DNA of 64,000 nucleotides from Reinekea blandensis MED297 (GTDB lineage: Bacteria; Pseudomonadota; Gammaproteobacteria; Pseudomonadales; Natronospirillaceae). Below the pieces are notes generated by a model that had not been told where the DNA came from, ran no database searches, and was given only the letters and a program-made list of their open reading frames with translations. The DNA lies in assembly GCF_000153185.1 (NCBI RefSeq), contig NZ_CH724153.1, forward strand, positions 280,530 to 344,529. Reading direction: 5' to 3'. Positions 25,795 to 36,149 of the stretch are shown piece by piece. The position numbers and the translations under genes were made by a program. Position 1 is the first letter of the stretch; each line of letters begins with the position of its first letter.

Positions 25795-27987
25795 TCAGGT
25801 CCGGGCGTTGCTGGCTGACGTCGTCTCTTTCACGGGCAGTTGACTTAGCAGTAACCGTCGGAAAACCTTTTCCCGAATATTGTTCGGTTGCTCCAGCCCC
25901 ATACGTTTCAAATAGGGCAGGTTGGCTTGAATGTGACTGTCTTTGATGGGTGTGAGCAAGGCTGGTATCAGCGGCCAAACTGCACTGAGTTTGTGTTTCA
26001 GGCGCTTAAGGGCGCCGCCAATAGCGACCTCTTCATCGGTCAGTTCTTTACCGAATGGGAAGGGTGGGAAAAACGTGGCAGCCTGTCCACTCAGGGTTGC
26101 CTGAACCTTTTCCGGCGTGTTCTGAGTTGCCCATTTCGGCAGCCGATAATGTTTTGGCAGTTTGCCGGCTTTTTTGGCTTCACGGATTAAGCCAGCCTGA
26201 AAGCGGGAGTCGGTGATTTTAAGTAACGCATCTACAATTTCTTCATCATTTTTTGCCCGTAAATCGGCGACACCATACTCCGTCACGACGATGTCTCGCA
26301 TGTGTCGCGGAACGGTGGCGTGTGCGTAGTTGAAGACAATGTTACTGACGACCTTGTTGCCTTTGAATTTCGTCGACCGCATCATCAAAATGGATCGAGC
26401 GTCGGGCGTATCCAACGCCATGCTGACAAAGTTGAACTGACCGCCGACACCAGAAACGACTTTTCCATCAGCCAGCCCATCGCTGACGGCTGCACCGCTC
26501 AGTGTCATTTTCATACAGGCATTGATGAAACGGGCATGTTTGCGTTGTGCCAGCTTCAGTGCTTCGTCGCCGAGCAACTGGTTCGTGTAGGACACGGTCG
26601 TCATGTTGATTTCGTTGAGTTGCTCATCGTCCATTCGGCGAAGGTCTTCATAAAAATGTGCATTACCGACAAAAAAACCGGCATGAATGAGGCGAGCGTG
26701 ATTAAGGTGAGTAGCAAGGGCATGTTCTTCGAGCCAAGCCAGTACCTCAGCGGAATCCGGATTGGCAGAGCATTGTTGATCATGAGCGTGTAATTGCTGA
26801 TCTTGCAGGGTGACATGGGATTGGAATATACCCCAGTGCTTGAGCCACTCGACATCCTCAGTTGTTAACGGCGACTGGAGTCGATTCATTTCCCGTAGGG
26901 CTATGATCCATTCGCGTGAGATTGCATCTGCTTTCAACCCTTGATTAATGAGCGTCTGAATGGCGAGGTCATCGTATACACGACGTTTCAGAATATCGCC
27001 TTTAATCAGTTCCATGTAACCTGAAACCAGCATTTCGGTGTTGCCGTACAGACCTTCCTCGAAGGTATGAAGGTCGCCATCGGTTTGTAATACCGGAAAT
27101 CGCTCCAACGCGGACTGAGTGTCGAATAATCGGCGATACTCTGCATTGTGCTGGTGACGAACCCGCAGCGCATTGACGACGGCATCACCGAGTGAACCGA
27201 TGCCTATCTGTAACGTACCAGCGTCTTTGACCAGCGCGCTGGTGTAGAGGCCGATCATATGGTCTGTTGGTGAAATCGGTTGTTGAGGCGTCGCAAAGAT
27301 GGGGGAGTAGAGGTCGGGTTGATCGACAATGTGATCGAAGAACTCGGCGCTGACTTCGGCATCGTTCGGCATAAACGGTAGTTGTTCGTTCACCTGAGCG
27401 ATCATGAATCGGGGTTTTCCGTCTTTCTCTGATTGCGCCTTCATCATGGGTTGCAGGTCCAGGGTGACGTCCGGATTGCAAGACAGGCTGTAGCGAACCT
27501 GGTCACCGTCGGTTCGTTTGCTGATCATCTGGGTTACCAGGTTCACGCCACGGGTGACAATGTCGCGGGCAACATGTGTATAGTTGGCCGACAGAGCGTT
27601 TTGCTGCGCTTTGGGGTTATGCAGCATTTCACCCGGCTTGAAATAAAACTCAACAATACGGATGTTGTCAGGGATGCGCCCTTTGCGTCCGTCAAGCACA
27701 TAATCCAGTTCTGGAACTCCCTGAAACTGACGCTCAAAGAAGGGTGTCAGCAAGCGTTTTTCCAGGTCCGATTTTAAAGGAGGTCGTCCGAGCGATAAGG
27801 CCGTTTGGATTTCAAGAGAATAGGTCGGGTTGTTTTTAGCAACGCCGTAAAGTGCGTTGATCAGGTGTGTGGCTTTACCGATCCCAATGGGAACACCCAT
27901 GACGATGTGTCCGTCGAGCGCATCAAAAAGCGACTGAGCAAGTGAGTTAAGATCCGTATCGGCGGAAGGGGTAAAGGATTTGTTCAT
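25795..27987 (-). CDS. Acetyl-CoA hydrolase/transferase family protein
   Basis: A 730-residue member of the acyl-CoA hydrolase/CoA-transferase family (Cat1-like). The N-terminal half has IVMGVPIGIGKATHLINAL and ARDIVTRGVNLVTQMI; the C-terminal half carries the conserved SGVGGQFNFVSMAL, RHMRDIVVTEYGVADLRAKNDEE and LIREAKKAGKLP motifs. It is much longer than the usual 430-550 residue enzymes, with an extended middle (about 300-430) and C-terminus. The substrate cannot be fixed; acetate/succinyl-CoA exchange is a guess from the family. It is a single gene with GAGACC before the ATG. Confidence 0.85.
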   Translation of the reverse strand: MNKSFTPSADTDLNSLAQSLFDALDGHIVMGVPIGIGKATHLINALYGVAKNNPTYSLEIQTALSLGRPPLKSDLEKRLLTPFFERQFQGVPELDYVLDGRKGRIPDNIRIVEFYFKPGEMLHNPKAQQNALSANYTHVARDIVTRGVNLVTQMISKRTDGDQVRYSLSCNPDVTLDLQPMMKAQSEKDGKPRFMIAQVNEQLPFMPNDAEVSAEFFDHIVDQPDLYSPIFATPQQPISPTDHMIGLYTSALVKDAGTLQIGIGSLGDAVVNALRVRHQHNAEYRRLFDTQSALERFPVLQTDGDLHTFEEGLYGNTEMLVSGYMELIKGDILKRRVYDDLAIQTLINQGLKADAISREWIIALREMNRLQSPLTTEDVEWLKHWGIFQSHVTLQDQQLHAHDQQCSANPDSAEVLAWLEEHALATHLNHARLIHAGFFVGNAHFYEDLRRMDDEQLNEINMTTVSYTNQLLGDEALKLAQRKHARFINACMKMTLSGAAVSDGLADGKVVSGVGGQFNFVSMALDTPDARSILMMRSTKFKGNKVVSNIVFNYAHATVPRHMRDIVVTEYGVADLRAKNDEEIVDALLKITDSRFQAGLIREAKKAGKLPKHYRLPKWATQNTPEKVQATLSGQAATFFPPFPFGKELTDEEVAIGGALKRLKHKLSAVWPLIPALLTPIKDSHIQANLPYLKRMGLEQPNNIREKVFRRLLLSQLPVKETTSASNART

Positions 27988-28077
27988 CGAGGTCTCCAGA
28001 CGCTCTGTTATGTGCGTTGCTTTAAATCGTTATAGCATGCGCGAAATCATTATGTCCGGTTTTGATAGGGGTCAGTT

Positions 28078-28106
28078 CGGACAAAGTCCGCAAGGGCAGA
28101 GCCCTT
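28078..28106. repeat. Tandem short hairpins, REP-like
   Basis: CGGAC-AAA-GTCCG (28078-28090) is followed after one base by AAGGGC-AGA-GCCCTT (28092-28106), between the divergent-looking ends of two minus-strand genes. The core GGGCAGAGCCC recurs at 6988-6998, also next to a CGGAC/GTCCG hairpin. Two such pairs suggest a REP-like repeated extragenic element, though two copies are thin evidence. Confidence 0.4.
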
Positions 28107-28160
28107 GAGGAAATGTCCATAATTGTTTACATGGCAGTCGAGAAAGGGTGAATGAAAGCA

Positions 28161-31100
28161 TCACCCGATAAGCTGAGTCAGCACCTGTTGAAGCGGGTGC
28201 AACAAGATCTGCTGGTCAAGTCGTTTTACCTGACTGCGGCAAGAGTAACCCGTTGTCACGAGAGTTTCCTGATTGGTATCTGTGGTGATGACCTCTCGCC
28301 AAGAGAGATCGTAAATAGCCTCAGACGTTTCCCTGTTTCGCGTTTCATGGCCGTAGGTGCCGGCCATGCCACAACAGCCTACTGGAATGACCCGGCATTG
28401 CTGATTCAGTAAGCCCAGTACAGTGACCCAGTCCTGAATGCTTGAGGCCGCATTGGTTTTCTCGGTGCAGTGCCCAAGCAGTCCAACCTGGCCGGCGCTT
28501 ACTTTTGACGCCGCGGCTTTTAGCCGATCGGGGTGTTTGACTAAAAATTCCTGCAGCAGGTCCACTCGGGGGACGGCTTCGTCTACGTACTTTGCGTATT
28601 CGGCGCGATAAGTGAGCGTCATCGATGGGTCGATACCGACAAGCGCGATGCCACAGTCTGCCAGTGCTTTCAGTTTTCTCTGGTTGCGTTGAGCAATCCA
28701 GCGGAAGGTGTGTAGGAACCCATGAACGTGCAAGGGTTTTCCGTTAGCGGCATAGGGCATCATCCAAACTCGGAACCCCAGTGCCTGCAGGCAGTCCACA
28801 ATGTCCATCACCACATGCGTTTCAAAGAAGCTGGTGAAAGCATCCTGCACGATGATGACCGAACGGTTTTTTTCGGAGTCGCTGAGCGCCTGCAACATGT
28901 TCGCATCAGCATACATGACTTTTCGCTGACGCAGTTCTTTACGGAAGTTCATCGGATGGATTAATGGACTGTCGACCATACCCGCGACTGACTTCAATAT
29001 CGCTTTAATCACAGACCAGCGCATCAGCGTGTTATACAGACTCTTGAACGGCTGTGTCACCAGCAGAGGAATAATGAACTCCAGCATGCCGATAAAGTAA
29101 TCTTTTAACGGTCGTAGGTAGCGGCTGTAATAAAGTTGCAGGAAACGAGCCCGGAACTCTGGGACGTCGACTTTAATCGGGCATTGTCCTGTGCAGGATT
29201 TACAAGCCAGACAACCGGCCATCGATTCGGCCACTTCATGGTTGAAGTCATACTGTCCGCGGGCTTTCTGCCAGCTGTGATAGGCACGGGGTATAAAGTG
29301 CAACAACGGTAGCTTACGTTTTTCAGTGCGTTGCAGTGCAACGGTATTCTGCCCTTGTTTATCAAGCAGTCGCAGCCATTCCCGAATCAGCGAAGCCCGG
29401 CCTTTGGGTGAATGCTTGCGTTCTCGGGTCGCTTTCCACGAAGGGCACATGGCATCGGCCGGATCATAGTTAAAGCAGGCACCATTGCCATTGCAGTACA
29501 TGCCGTCGCCGAACTGAGTCCAGTTTTCGAGAGAAATGGTGCGGTCTAGCTCTCCCCGTGTTGTTGCCTCATCAATCTTAATCAACGGGATACTGTGATG
29601 ATGAGTGGCGATCTTCCCGGGGTTTAATTGGTTAAAAGGATCAAAAGCACGTTTGATGGCCTGCAGTTCCGGATATAAATCGCCAAAGAACTCCGGTGCA
29701 AACTCAGAACGCAGGCCTTTACCATGTTCGCCCCAGAGCAGACCGTTGTATTTTTTGATCAGTTCAACGACCTGGTCGGTTATCGTTCGAACCAGTGCCA
29801 TCTGCGCCGGATCTTTCTGATCCAGCGCAGGACGGACATGAAGTACGCCGGCATCGACATGTCCAAACATGCCGTAACGCAGGTTGTAATGATCCAGTAC
29901 CGCACGGAACTCCATGATGAAATCAGCAAGATTTTCCGGTGGCACCGCCGTGTCTTCAACAAACGGGATAGGACGCGCTTCGCCTTTGGCATTCCCCAGT
30001 AGCCCAACCGATTTTTTGCGCATCGCCCAGATTTGTTTGACGTTATCCGTGCCCATTGCCACCGAATGACCCAAGTAACCAGAGCTGGCCTGTTCAGCGA
30101 GTTGCTGAGTCAGGCGATCGATACCGGCCTGCAGATCGGCTTGACTGTCGGCGGTGTATTCAACCAGGTTAATACCTTTGATGGTCTGACCATTGGCATC
30201 GAAGAACTCACTGACGGAATGCCAGATGATGTCGCCTTGGGCCAGTTCCAAAACCGTCGAATCAATGGTTTCAATAGACGTGGGTTGTGCGCCCATGAGC
30301 GCTTGCGCATCGCGAAGTGACGATTCAAAGGAATCGTAGAAAACGTTGACCAGTGCCGAAACTTTTGGAATCGGCAGAACATTTAACTTGGCTTCGGTAA
30401 TGAAGCCCAGAGTGCCTTCAGAACCGCAGAGGATGTTATTGAGGTTAAATTGGCCATCATCATAAATGTGGGCCAGATCGTAACCGGTCAGGCAACGGTT
30501 AAGTGGGGGAAACTTCGCCGCGATATCGTCTTTTCGTCGTTGATAGATATCGTCAACCGTGGCGTGAATCTGCCCGATACGATCGGTGCTCTGCCGCTGG
30601 TGCAACAACTGGTCATCGGACAGCGGGCCGCTGACCAAACGGTCGCCGGAAAGCAATATTGTTTCCAGTGACAGCACGTGATCTCGGGTTTTACCGTACA
30701 GAACGGAGCCTTGCCCACTGGCGTCGGTGTTGATCATGCCGCCAATGGTTGCCCGATTACTGGTGGAAAGTTCTGGCGCGAAGAATAACCCATAAGGTTT
30801 AAGCGCTGCGTTCAGTTGGTCCTTGACGACCCCGGTTTGAACACGAACCCAGCGTTCCTCCGGATTGATCTCGAGGATACGGTTCATGTGTTTGGACAAA
30901 TCGACAACGATGCCATCGGTCAGGGATTGTCCGTTGGTGCCGGTGCCGCCGCCACGAGGTGACAATACAATCGATTGCCATTGATCCGTGGCCGCAAGCC
31001 GGGTCAGGGTTTGAATGTCTTCAACGCAAGCCGGATAGACGACGGCTTGAGGTAACACCTGGTAGATCGAGTTGTCCGTGGCCAAAACGGTTCGGTTAGC

Positions 31101-31205
31101 GTAATCCGGACAGAGTTCACCCTGAAAACCTTCGGCGGCAACGGCCGATAAAAAGTCCAGATACTGTTGTTGAACGTCAGTCAGGTGATGTAAGCGCGCG
31201 AGCAT
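28161..31205 (-). CDS. ydiJ: YdiJ-type FAD-linked oxidase with C-terminal Fe-S/CCG domain (D-2-hydroxyglutarate dehydrogenase)
   Basis: A 1014-residue fusion, the size of E. coli YdiJ. FAD-binding PCMH domain (about 20-260, with SPRGGGTGTNGQSLTDGIVVDLSKHMNR), FAD-oxidase C domain (about 270-540, WGEHGKGLRSE), a first cysteine region (CNGNGACFNYDPADAMCPSWK), a ferredoxin-like motif (CLACKSCTGQCP, about 665), and a CCG-type domain near the end (GCCGMAGTYGHE). YdiJ is reported to oxidise D-2-hydroxyglutarate to 2-oxoglutarate; related proteins use D-lactate. All visible cysteine motifs are intact. It is a single gene on the minus strand. Confidence 0.92.
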   Translation of the reverse strand: MLARLHHLTDVQQQYLDFLSAVAAEGFQGELCPDYANRTVLATDNSIYQVLPQAVVYPACVEDIQTLTRLAATDQWQSIVLSPRGGGTGTNGQSLTDGIVVDLSKHMNRILEINPEERWVRVQTGVVKDQLNAALKPYGLFFAPELSTSNRATIGGMINTDASGQGSVLYGKTRDHVLSLETILLSGDRLVSGPLSDDQLLHQRQSTDRIGQIHATVDDIYQRRKDDIAAKFPPLNRCLTGYDLAHIYDDGQFNLNNILCGSEGTLGFITEAKLNVLPIPKVSALVNVFYDSFESSLRDAQALMGAQPTSIETIDSTVLELAQGDIIWHSVSEFFDANGQTIKGINLVEYTADSQADLQAGIDRLTQQLAEQASSGYLGHSVAMGTDNVKQIWAMRKKSVGLLGNAKGEARPIPFVEDTAVPPENLADFIMEFRAVLDHYNLRYGMFGHVDAGVLHVRPALDQKDPAQMALVRTITDQVVELIKKYNGLLWGEHGKGLRSEFAPEFFGDLYPELQAIKRAFDPFNQLNPGKIATHHHSIPLIKIDEATTRGELDRTISLENWTQFGDGMYCNGNGACFNYDPADAMCPSWKATRERKHSPKGRASLIREWLRLLDKQGQNTVALQRTEKRKLPLLHFIPRAYHSWQKARGQYDFNHEVAESMAGCLACKSCTGQCPIKVDVPEFRARFLQLYYSRYLRPLKDYFIGMLEFIIPLLVTQPFKSLYNTLMRWSVIKAILKSVAGMVDSPLIHPMNFRKELRQRKVMYADANMLQALSDSEKNRSVIIVQDAFTSFFETHVVMDIVDCLQALGFRVWMMPYAANGKPLHVHGFLHTFRWIAQRNQRKLKALADCGIALVGIDPSMTLTYRAEYAKYVDEAVPRVDLLQEFLVKHPDRLKAAASKVSAGQVGLLGHCTEKTNAASSIQDWVTVLGLLNQQCRVIPVGCCGMAGTYGHETRNRETSEAIYDLSWREVITTDTNQETLVTTGYSCRSQVKRLDQQILLHPLQQVLTQLIG

Positions 31206-31309
31206 GGCAGGATACCGATCATCATAAGCAGGCCGGTATTTTAACGGATTTGTCAGCTAATACGAGTTGAGAGGCCGAAAAATGAAACTGCAGATAGTGA
31301 ATCAGACTC

Positions 31310-31335
31310 TTGCGCCGGAGGGATGGCCGGCGCAA
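31310..31335 (-). terminator. Hairpin after the CBS gene
   Basis: TTGCGCCGG and CCGGCGCAA form a perfect 9-bp stem with an 8-base loop, 15 bases beyond the stop of the CBS protein gene on the minus strand. The T tract is weak. Confidence 0.5.
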
Positions 31336-31349
31336 AAGCGAGTAGGGAC

Positions 31350-31757
31350 TTACTTATGGCTGGTGGCTTTTAACAGGGCCGTAATCACGTGTGTCCGGTT
31401 AATGACACCGATGAGACGTCCGTTTTCACAAACCGGATACTTTTTCGGCTTGTTGCCGCACATCAATTGCGCCATATCGACGATCGACATGCTGGGTTCT
31501 GCAAACAATACTTCATGTTTCATGACATCGCGCACCAGTTCACGCTGGTCGTCGTAATAGCTGTCACTGATCATGTAACGCAGACAATCCTGCTCAGAAA
31601 TGTAACCCACTACCCGTTGATTTTCATCGACAACAGGTGCGCCAATGAGCTTGGCATTGAGCATTTTTTCGACAGCCTGAGGGATCGTTGTATCCGGAGT
31701 AACGGTCAACCGAGCGGGGACCATGCAATCTGCAACGGTTAAAGCTTGAACACTCAT
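31350..31757 (-). CDS. CBS domain-pair protein
   Basis: A 135-residue protein composed of two CBS motifs (Bateman module): VADCMVPARLTVTPDTTI ... VGYISEQDCLRYM and VRDVMKHEVLFAEPSMSI ... LIGVINRTHVITALL. Such stand-alone modules bind adenine nucleotides and act as regulators of partners that cannot be named from sequence. The ATG at 31757 has AAGGAA seven bases upstream and begins directly at the domain; the longer frame to 31823 has no support. Single gene with a hairpin behind it. Confidence 0.88.
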   Translation of the reverse strand: MSVQALTVADCMVPARLTVTPDTTIPQAVEKMLNAKLIGAPVVDENQRVVGYISEQDCLRYMISDSYYDDQRELVRDVMKHEVLFAEPSMSIVDMAQLMCGNKPKKYPVCENGRLIGVINRTHVITALLKATSHK

Positions 31758-31935
31758 GAGCAGTTCCTTTTTGTCATTATATAGGCGGACATCAGGCATT
31801 CGGGCCGGTTGCGCTAATGACAACTGGCGCTGAAATCACACTGATCTCATGAATTTATAGTAGTCTTGAAAGGCGAAAGTGTAAATCGAAGCATTCGACG
31901 AATGCTCCGATTTGTGCGCCCGATTTGGCAATCTA

Positions 31936-33657
31936 TTAAGCCGATTGTTGTTGGATGTGCGCCAGGATGTCGGTCAGGGCAATTTCCTCTTTGTCACTTG
32001 CCCGACGTGCTTTGTATTCGACTTTACCGTCGGCCAGGCCACGGTCACTGACAACAATACGGTGCGGCACACCGACCAGTTCCATGTCAGCGAACTTCAC
32101 GCCGGGGCTGGTTTTTTTATCCCGATCATCGAGCAAGACGTCGTAACCGGCAGCCTGCAGGTCGGCGTACAGTTTTTCGGCCACTTCCATCACTTCCGGC
32201 GACTTATGCGCGTTCAGCGGCACAATGCCAACATGGAATGGTGCAATGGCGTCCGGCCAGATGATGCCGTTTTCATCGTGGTTTTGTTCGATGGCGGCAG
32301 CGACGATTCGAGTCACCCCAATACCGTAACAGCCCATCTGCATCGCCTGACTTTTACCATTCTGATCCAACACTTCGGCTTTCAACGATTTGGAGTAGGT
32401 GTCGCCTAACTGAAAGATGTGGCCCACTTCAATGCCTTTCAGGATTTTCAGCGTACCTTGGCCATCCGGGCTGGGATCGCCCTCTACCACATTGCGCAGA
32501 TCTTCAACGGCCGGTAACGCGACATCGCGCTCCCAGTTAATGTTGAAATAGTGTTTACCATCGATGTTCGCACCGGCGCCGAAGTCGGACATCTTGCTGA
32601 CGGTACGGTCAATAATGCAGGGGACCGAAGCGTTTACCGGTCCTAATGATCCTGGGCCTGCGCCCATGACAGCCCGGATTTCTTCATCGGTGGCCATGGT
32701 CAATGGCGCGGCAACCTGCGGCAGTTTTTCGGCTTTGACTTCGTTGAGTTCATGGTCGCCGCGGATCAACAACGCGACGAGGTCGCTGTCCACTTCGTCA
32801 CTGGCTTTAACCATCAGGGTCTTGACGGTTTTTTCGATCGGCAGACCGAACTGAGATACCAGGTCTTCAATGGTTTTGGCGTTGGGTGTATCGACTTCTG
32901 TCATCTCAGCCGTCGGTGCGGCCCGTTCACCGGCAGGCATCGGCGCTTCGGCCTGTTCTATGTTGGCGGCGTAGCTGCTGTCGGTGGAGTAGACGATGTA
33001 GTCTTCGCCGGAATCGGCCAGTACCTGAAACTCATGAGATGCGCTGCCGCCCATGGCGCCGGTATCTGCGAGGACGGGCCGGTAGTCCAGTCCGAGACGA
33101 TCAAAAATACGACAGTAGGCTTGATACATGTTGTCGTATTCTTTGTTTAAGCACTCCTGATCAACGTGGAAGGAGTAACCGTCTTTCATGACAAACTCAC
33201 GCGAGCGCATAACACCGAAGCGTGGGCGGAACTCATCACGGAACTTGTTTTGAATCTGATAGAAGTTCATCGGTAACTGTTTGTAGCTGGTCAGCTCGTT
33301 ACGGGCAATATCGGTAATGACTTCTTCGTGGGTTGGGCCGTACACAAAATCACGCTGATGGCGATCCTGCATTTTCAGCATTTGGCCTTCCATCTTGTCG
33401 ATACGTCCGCTTTCTTCCCACAGTTCGGCCGGCTGAATGGTCGGCATCAGAACTTCCTGAGCCCCGGACCGGTCCAGTTCTTCACGGATGATGGTTTCAA
33501 TTTTGTTCAGAACCCGCCGACCTGTTGGCAGCCAGTTGTAGAGCCCAGAGGCCAGTTTGCGGACCAGGCCGGCACGCAGCATGAGTTTGTGGCTCACAAT
33601 GACCGCATCAGCAGGGGTTTCTTTGACGGTCGCCAGGAGGTATCGACTCGCGCGCAT
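31936..33657 (-). CDS. proS: Prolyl-tRNA synthetase
   Basis: Class II aminoacyl-tRNA synthetase charging tRNA-Pro. The 573-residue length and order match the bacterial type. The catalytic core begins with [17 protein letters not shown], motif 2 is [23 protein letters not shown], and the YbaK-like editing insertion spans about 225-390 ([27 protein letters not shown]). Motif 3 is [12 protein letters not shown], and the anticodon-binding domain includes [23 protein letters not shown]. The editing insertion should clear Ala-tRNA-Pro. It lies downstream of gloA's transcriptional direction with a hairpin between. Confidence 0.98.
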   Translation of the reverse strand: MRASRYLLATVKETPADAVIVSHKLMLRAGLVRKLASGLYNWLPTGRRVLNKIETIIREELDRSGAQEVLMPTIQPAELWEESGRIDKMEGQMLKMQDRHQRDFVYGPTHEEVITDIARNELTSYKQLPMNFYQIQNKFRDEFRPRFGVMRSREFVMKDGYSFHVDQECLNKEYDNMYQAYCRIFDRLGLDYRPVLADTGAMGGSASHEFQVLADSGEDYIVYSTDSSYAANIEQAEAPMPAGERAAPTAEMTEVDTPNAKTIEDLVSQFGLPIEKTVKTLMVKASDEVDSDLVALLIRGDHELNEVKAEKLPQVAAPLTMATDEEIRAVMGAGPGSLGPVNASVPCIIDRTVSKMSDFGAGANIDGKHYFNINWERDVALPAVEDLRNVVEGDPSPDGQGTLKILKGIEVGHIFQLGDTYSKSLKAEVLDQNGKSQAMQMGCYGIGVTRIVAAAIEQNHDENGIIWPDAIAPFHVGIVPLNAHKSPEVMEVAEKLYADLQAAGYDVLLDDRDKKTSPGVKFADMELVGVPHRIVVSDRGLADGKVEYKARRASDKEEIALTDILAHIQQQSA

Positions 33658-33714
33658 TGAGCGTTCCTTTTTAAGTATTCGGGTATAAAAACAGGGCAGG
33701 CATTGTAAACGGAA

Positions 33715-33739
33715 GGCCTGCGCCTGAAAAGCGCAGGCC
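33715..33739 (-). terminator. Hairpin after gloA
   Basis: GGCCTGCGC and GCGCAGGCC form a perfect 9-bp stem with a 7-base loop, eight bases after the gloA stop on the minus strand and ahead of proS. It lacks a long T tract but probably ends the upstream operon. Confidence 0.55.
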
Positions 33740-33746
33740 GGAGGGC

Positions 33747-34163
33747 TTACCAGTGGCCGGTGTTTTCCATGCTCGCCCAGGGTTCCGCCGGTGGCAGATC
33801 ATCGCCTTTCTGTAACAGCTCGATGGAAATGTTATCCGGGCTGCGGACAAAGGCCATGTGGCCATCCCGTGGCGGACGGTTAATGGTGACGCCCCCATCC
33901 ATCAAGGTCTGGCAGGCTTCGTAGATATTGTCGACCTGGTAAGCCAGGTGACCGAAGTTGCGTCCTTCATCATAGTCTTCCGGGTCCCAGTTGTGCGTCA
34001 GCTCCAACTCGGGGGCGCCTTCTTCTGTGGCCAGGAATATCAGTGTAAAGCGGCCTTTCGGGTGGTCAGTCCGACGAATTTCTTTCAGACCCAACAGGTC
34101 GCAATAAAAGTGCAGAGAAGCGTCAACATCTTTGACGCGAACCATGGTATGCAGGTATTTCAT
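33747..34163 (-). CDS. gloA: Lactoylglutathione lyase (glyoxalase I)
   Basis: Converts the methylglyoxal-glutathione hemithioacetal to S-lactoylglutathione. The 138-residue protein starts at [10 protein letters not shown] (ATG 34163), which puts the metal-binding His at residue 5 as in E. coli GloA. The other ligands are seen in ELELTHNW (Glu), FGHLAYQV (His) and ISIELLQKG (Glu). The size suggests the nickel-type bacterial enzyme. The upstream PF04339 gene ends eight bases earlier, so the two share a transcript. The longer frame to 34193 overlaps that gene and is not preferred. Confidence 0.93.
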   Translation of the reverse strand: MKYLHTMVRVKDVDASLHFYCDLLGLKEIRRTDHPKGRFTLIFLATEEGAPELELTHNWDPEDYDEGRNFGHLAYQVDNIYEACQTLMDGGVTINRPPRDGHMAFVRSPDNISIELLQKGDDLPPAEPWASMENTGHW

Positions 34164-34171
34164 GAATGGCG

Positions 34172-35287
34172 TTATCCTTGATCGTCGGTACATTTAAACG
34201 GCAACGCGGCCTGAGTGTGTGCAAAATAATCAGCCGTCATCCGAGCTTCTTCGTCACAGAAGTGTTTGGCGGCCTGAAAAAATTCAGGATGCTGAAGCCA
34301 ATGATACGAGTGGGTGTAGGTCGGTTCAAATCCACGGGCAATTTTATGCTCGCCCTGCGTACCAGGGTCGAATCGTTTCAGCTGGTGTTTGATGCAGTAC
34401 TCGATGCCCTGGTAGTAACAGGCTTCGAAGTGGAGGTTGTCAATCTCACTCAGGCAACCCCAGTAGCGACCGTACAGGGTGTTCTGGTCTTTAAAGAACA
34501 GGGCGCCGGCGACGGGGTCGCCGTGCTGCTCGGCCATGACCAGAACGATCTGGTCCGCCATGGTGTGCCGGATCTGATCGAAAAAGGCGCGATTCAAATA
34601 CCCGGCCCGACCACGCTTTAAATAGGTCGCGTGGTAAAAACGGTAAAAAGCGTCCCAGTGATGATCGCTGATCTCAGAACCTTCCAGGGTGGCTAAGCGT
34701 ATGCCCTGAGCCGCCATCGAGCGCCGTTCGCGGCGGACATTCTTTCGTTTTCGAGATGAAAACCGATCCAGAAAATCGTCAAAGTCCCGATAGTCTTGGT
34801 TGTACCAATGAAACTGAACATCGGTGCGCCGCAGGAGTTCTGTTTCATTCAACAGCCTTTGCTCAGAAGGGTTGGGGAACAGTATATGGAAGCCACTCAG
34901 GGATTGTTGAGTGCACAGACTTTTCAGGGCGTGGCTGATCAGGTCTGCGTCCGCGGCGGTTTCGGCCCCGAGTAAACGTGGTCCCTGGCTTGGCGTAAAC
35001 GGCGCCGCAATGATGAGCTTCGGATAGTAGTCCAGATGGTGCTGCTCATAAGCCTGTGCCCAGGCCCAGTCAAAGACGTACTCTCCCCAAGAGTGCCCCT
35101 TAAGGTAAGCGGGTAGGTAAAGACGATTATCCAGCTCCAGATGCTGAGCCTTCCAGCCGTCTTCGGGTTCGCAGACGTGGCTATCGTTTAACGCCGCCAG
35201 AAAGGCCCGGCTGATGAACGGGTTTTCGCTGTTTGGGGCTGTTTCCGGCCATTGTTCATGCAGTTTCAATTGCATTGTGAGTGACAT
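34172..35287 (-). CDS. PF04339 (GNAT/FemAB-like, 'peptidogalycan biosynthesis') family protein
   Basis: A 371-residue cytoplasmic protein of the FemAB-like acyltransferase superfamily. Family features are [56 protein letters not shown], the [14 protein letters not shown] segment, LYGRYWGCL and [22 protein letters not shown]. The substrate is not known; despite the Pfam name, a role in peptidoglycan is not established. It is followed after eight bases by gloA. The start could be at the first or fifth codon. Confidence 0.85.
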   Translation of the reverse strand: MSLTMQLKLHEQWPETAPNSENPFISRAFLAALNDSHVCEPEDGWKAQHLELDNRLYLPAYLKGHSWGEYVFDWAWAQAYEQHHLDYYPKLIIAAPFTPSQGPRLLGAETAADADLISHALKSLCTQQSLSGFHILFPNPSEQRLLNETELLRRTDVQFHWYNQDYRDFDDFLDRFSSRKRKNVRRERRSMAAQGIRLATLEGSEISDHHWDAFYRFYHATYLKRGRAGYLNRAFFDQIRHTMADQIVLVMAEQHGDPVAGALFFKDQNTLYGRYWGCLSEIDNLHFEACYYQGIEYCIKHQLKRFDPGTQGEHKIARGFEPTYTHSYHWLQHPEFFQAAKHFCDEEARMTADYFAHTQAALPFKCTDDQG

Positions 35288-35573
35288 TCCTGAAGGTCGG
35301 ACCGTTCATTGTAGTGGCAGTGCCGGATGAAAAGACAGACCCGCTGCTGGGTATGTCGCCGTTGAATCTGTGAGTAGTTACGATGTGTCTGGCTTGCTGG
35401 ATGTAAGCGGGGGCAGAAGCGCTACACCGTTGTTAAAGGTACATCTGCCAGCAAAGCGCTTGGAATACCGACTATTGAGGATGAAAATGCCTGTCAGTGA
35501 CCCTATATTGTTGAATTAATCGAATTAAACGGTAGAGTTGTGCCAGTTTTGAACAGCTTGTCAGGAAAAGGTC

Positions 35574-35999
35574 ATGTTTGAGTTGGATTACCGGTTGGAA
35601 AACGACTGCGTGGACATCGGTTCCCTGCCACTGTGTCGCATCTTGTTAATGAAGGACGCGAACTACCCTTGGATCATACTGGTGCCTCAGCGCGAGAACA
35701 TCAGTGAGATCTTTCAACTGGATCTCGACTCGCAGGAACAGTTGATCTGGGAAAGCTCCTTTGTTGCTGAGCGACTGATGTCGGCATTTGATGGCGACAA
35801 AATGAACATCGCAGCGTTGGGCAATGTCGTGCCCCAGTTGCATATTCACCATGTGGTCCGTCGCGAAGACGATGCGGCCTGGCCAAATCCGGTGTGGGGT
35901 GCCGTGCCTCCAAAAGCCTACCAGGCCGCTGAGCTGGATCAGCGAATCCGCGTGCTCCGCGAAGCGCTGCAGACTTCAACGTTTAAGCCGGCCGTATAA
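35574..35999 (+). CDS. HIT-family protein
   Basis: A 141-residue histidine-triad-fold protein. The catalytic motif region is VVPQLHIHHVVRR, which corresponds to the HxHxH triad with Gln at the first position, as in a common proteobacterial subgroup ending in DDAAWP. These enzymes are nucleotide hydrolases or transferases of unclear substrate. The upstream 286 bases are gene-free. A stem CTGGCCGGT/ACCGGCCAG at 36009-36033 follows the stop. Confidence 0.85.
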   Translation: MFELDYRLENDCVDIGSLPLCRILLMKDANYPWIILVPQRENISEIFQLDLDSQEQLIWESSFVAERLMSAFDGDKMNIAALGNVVPQLHIHHVVRREDDAAWPNPVWGAVPPKAYQAAELDQRIRVLREALQTSTFKPAV

Positions 36000-36008
36000 A
36001 CACGCCTT

Positions 36009-36033
36009 CTGGCCGGTCTTTCTCACCGGCCAG
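36009..36033 (+). terminator. Hairpin after the HIT gene
   Basis: A perfect 9-bp GC-rich stem with a 7-base loop, ten bases after the stop codon. There is no T tract, so it may be a rho-dependent 3' end or a weak terminator. Confidence 0.4.
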
Positions 36034-36149
36034 CTCATGAACGTCCTGTGATCCCCTGGCACCGGGCGTTGTCATTAAATCTTCATCGTCCTGACCCGGA
36101 AGTGACATACGTAACTGAATAATGATCCCTATAACAAGGGGGATGCGTT

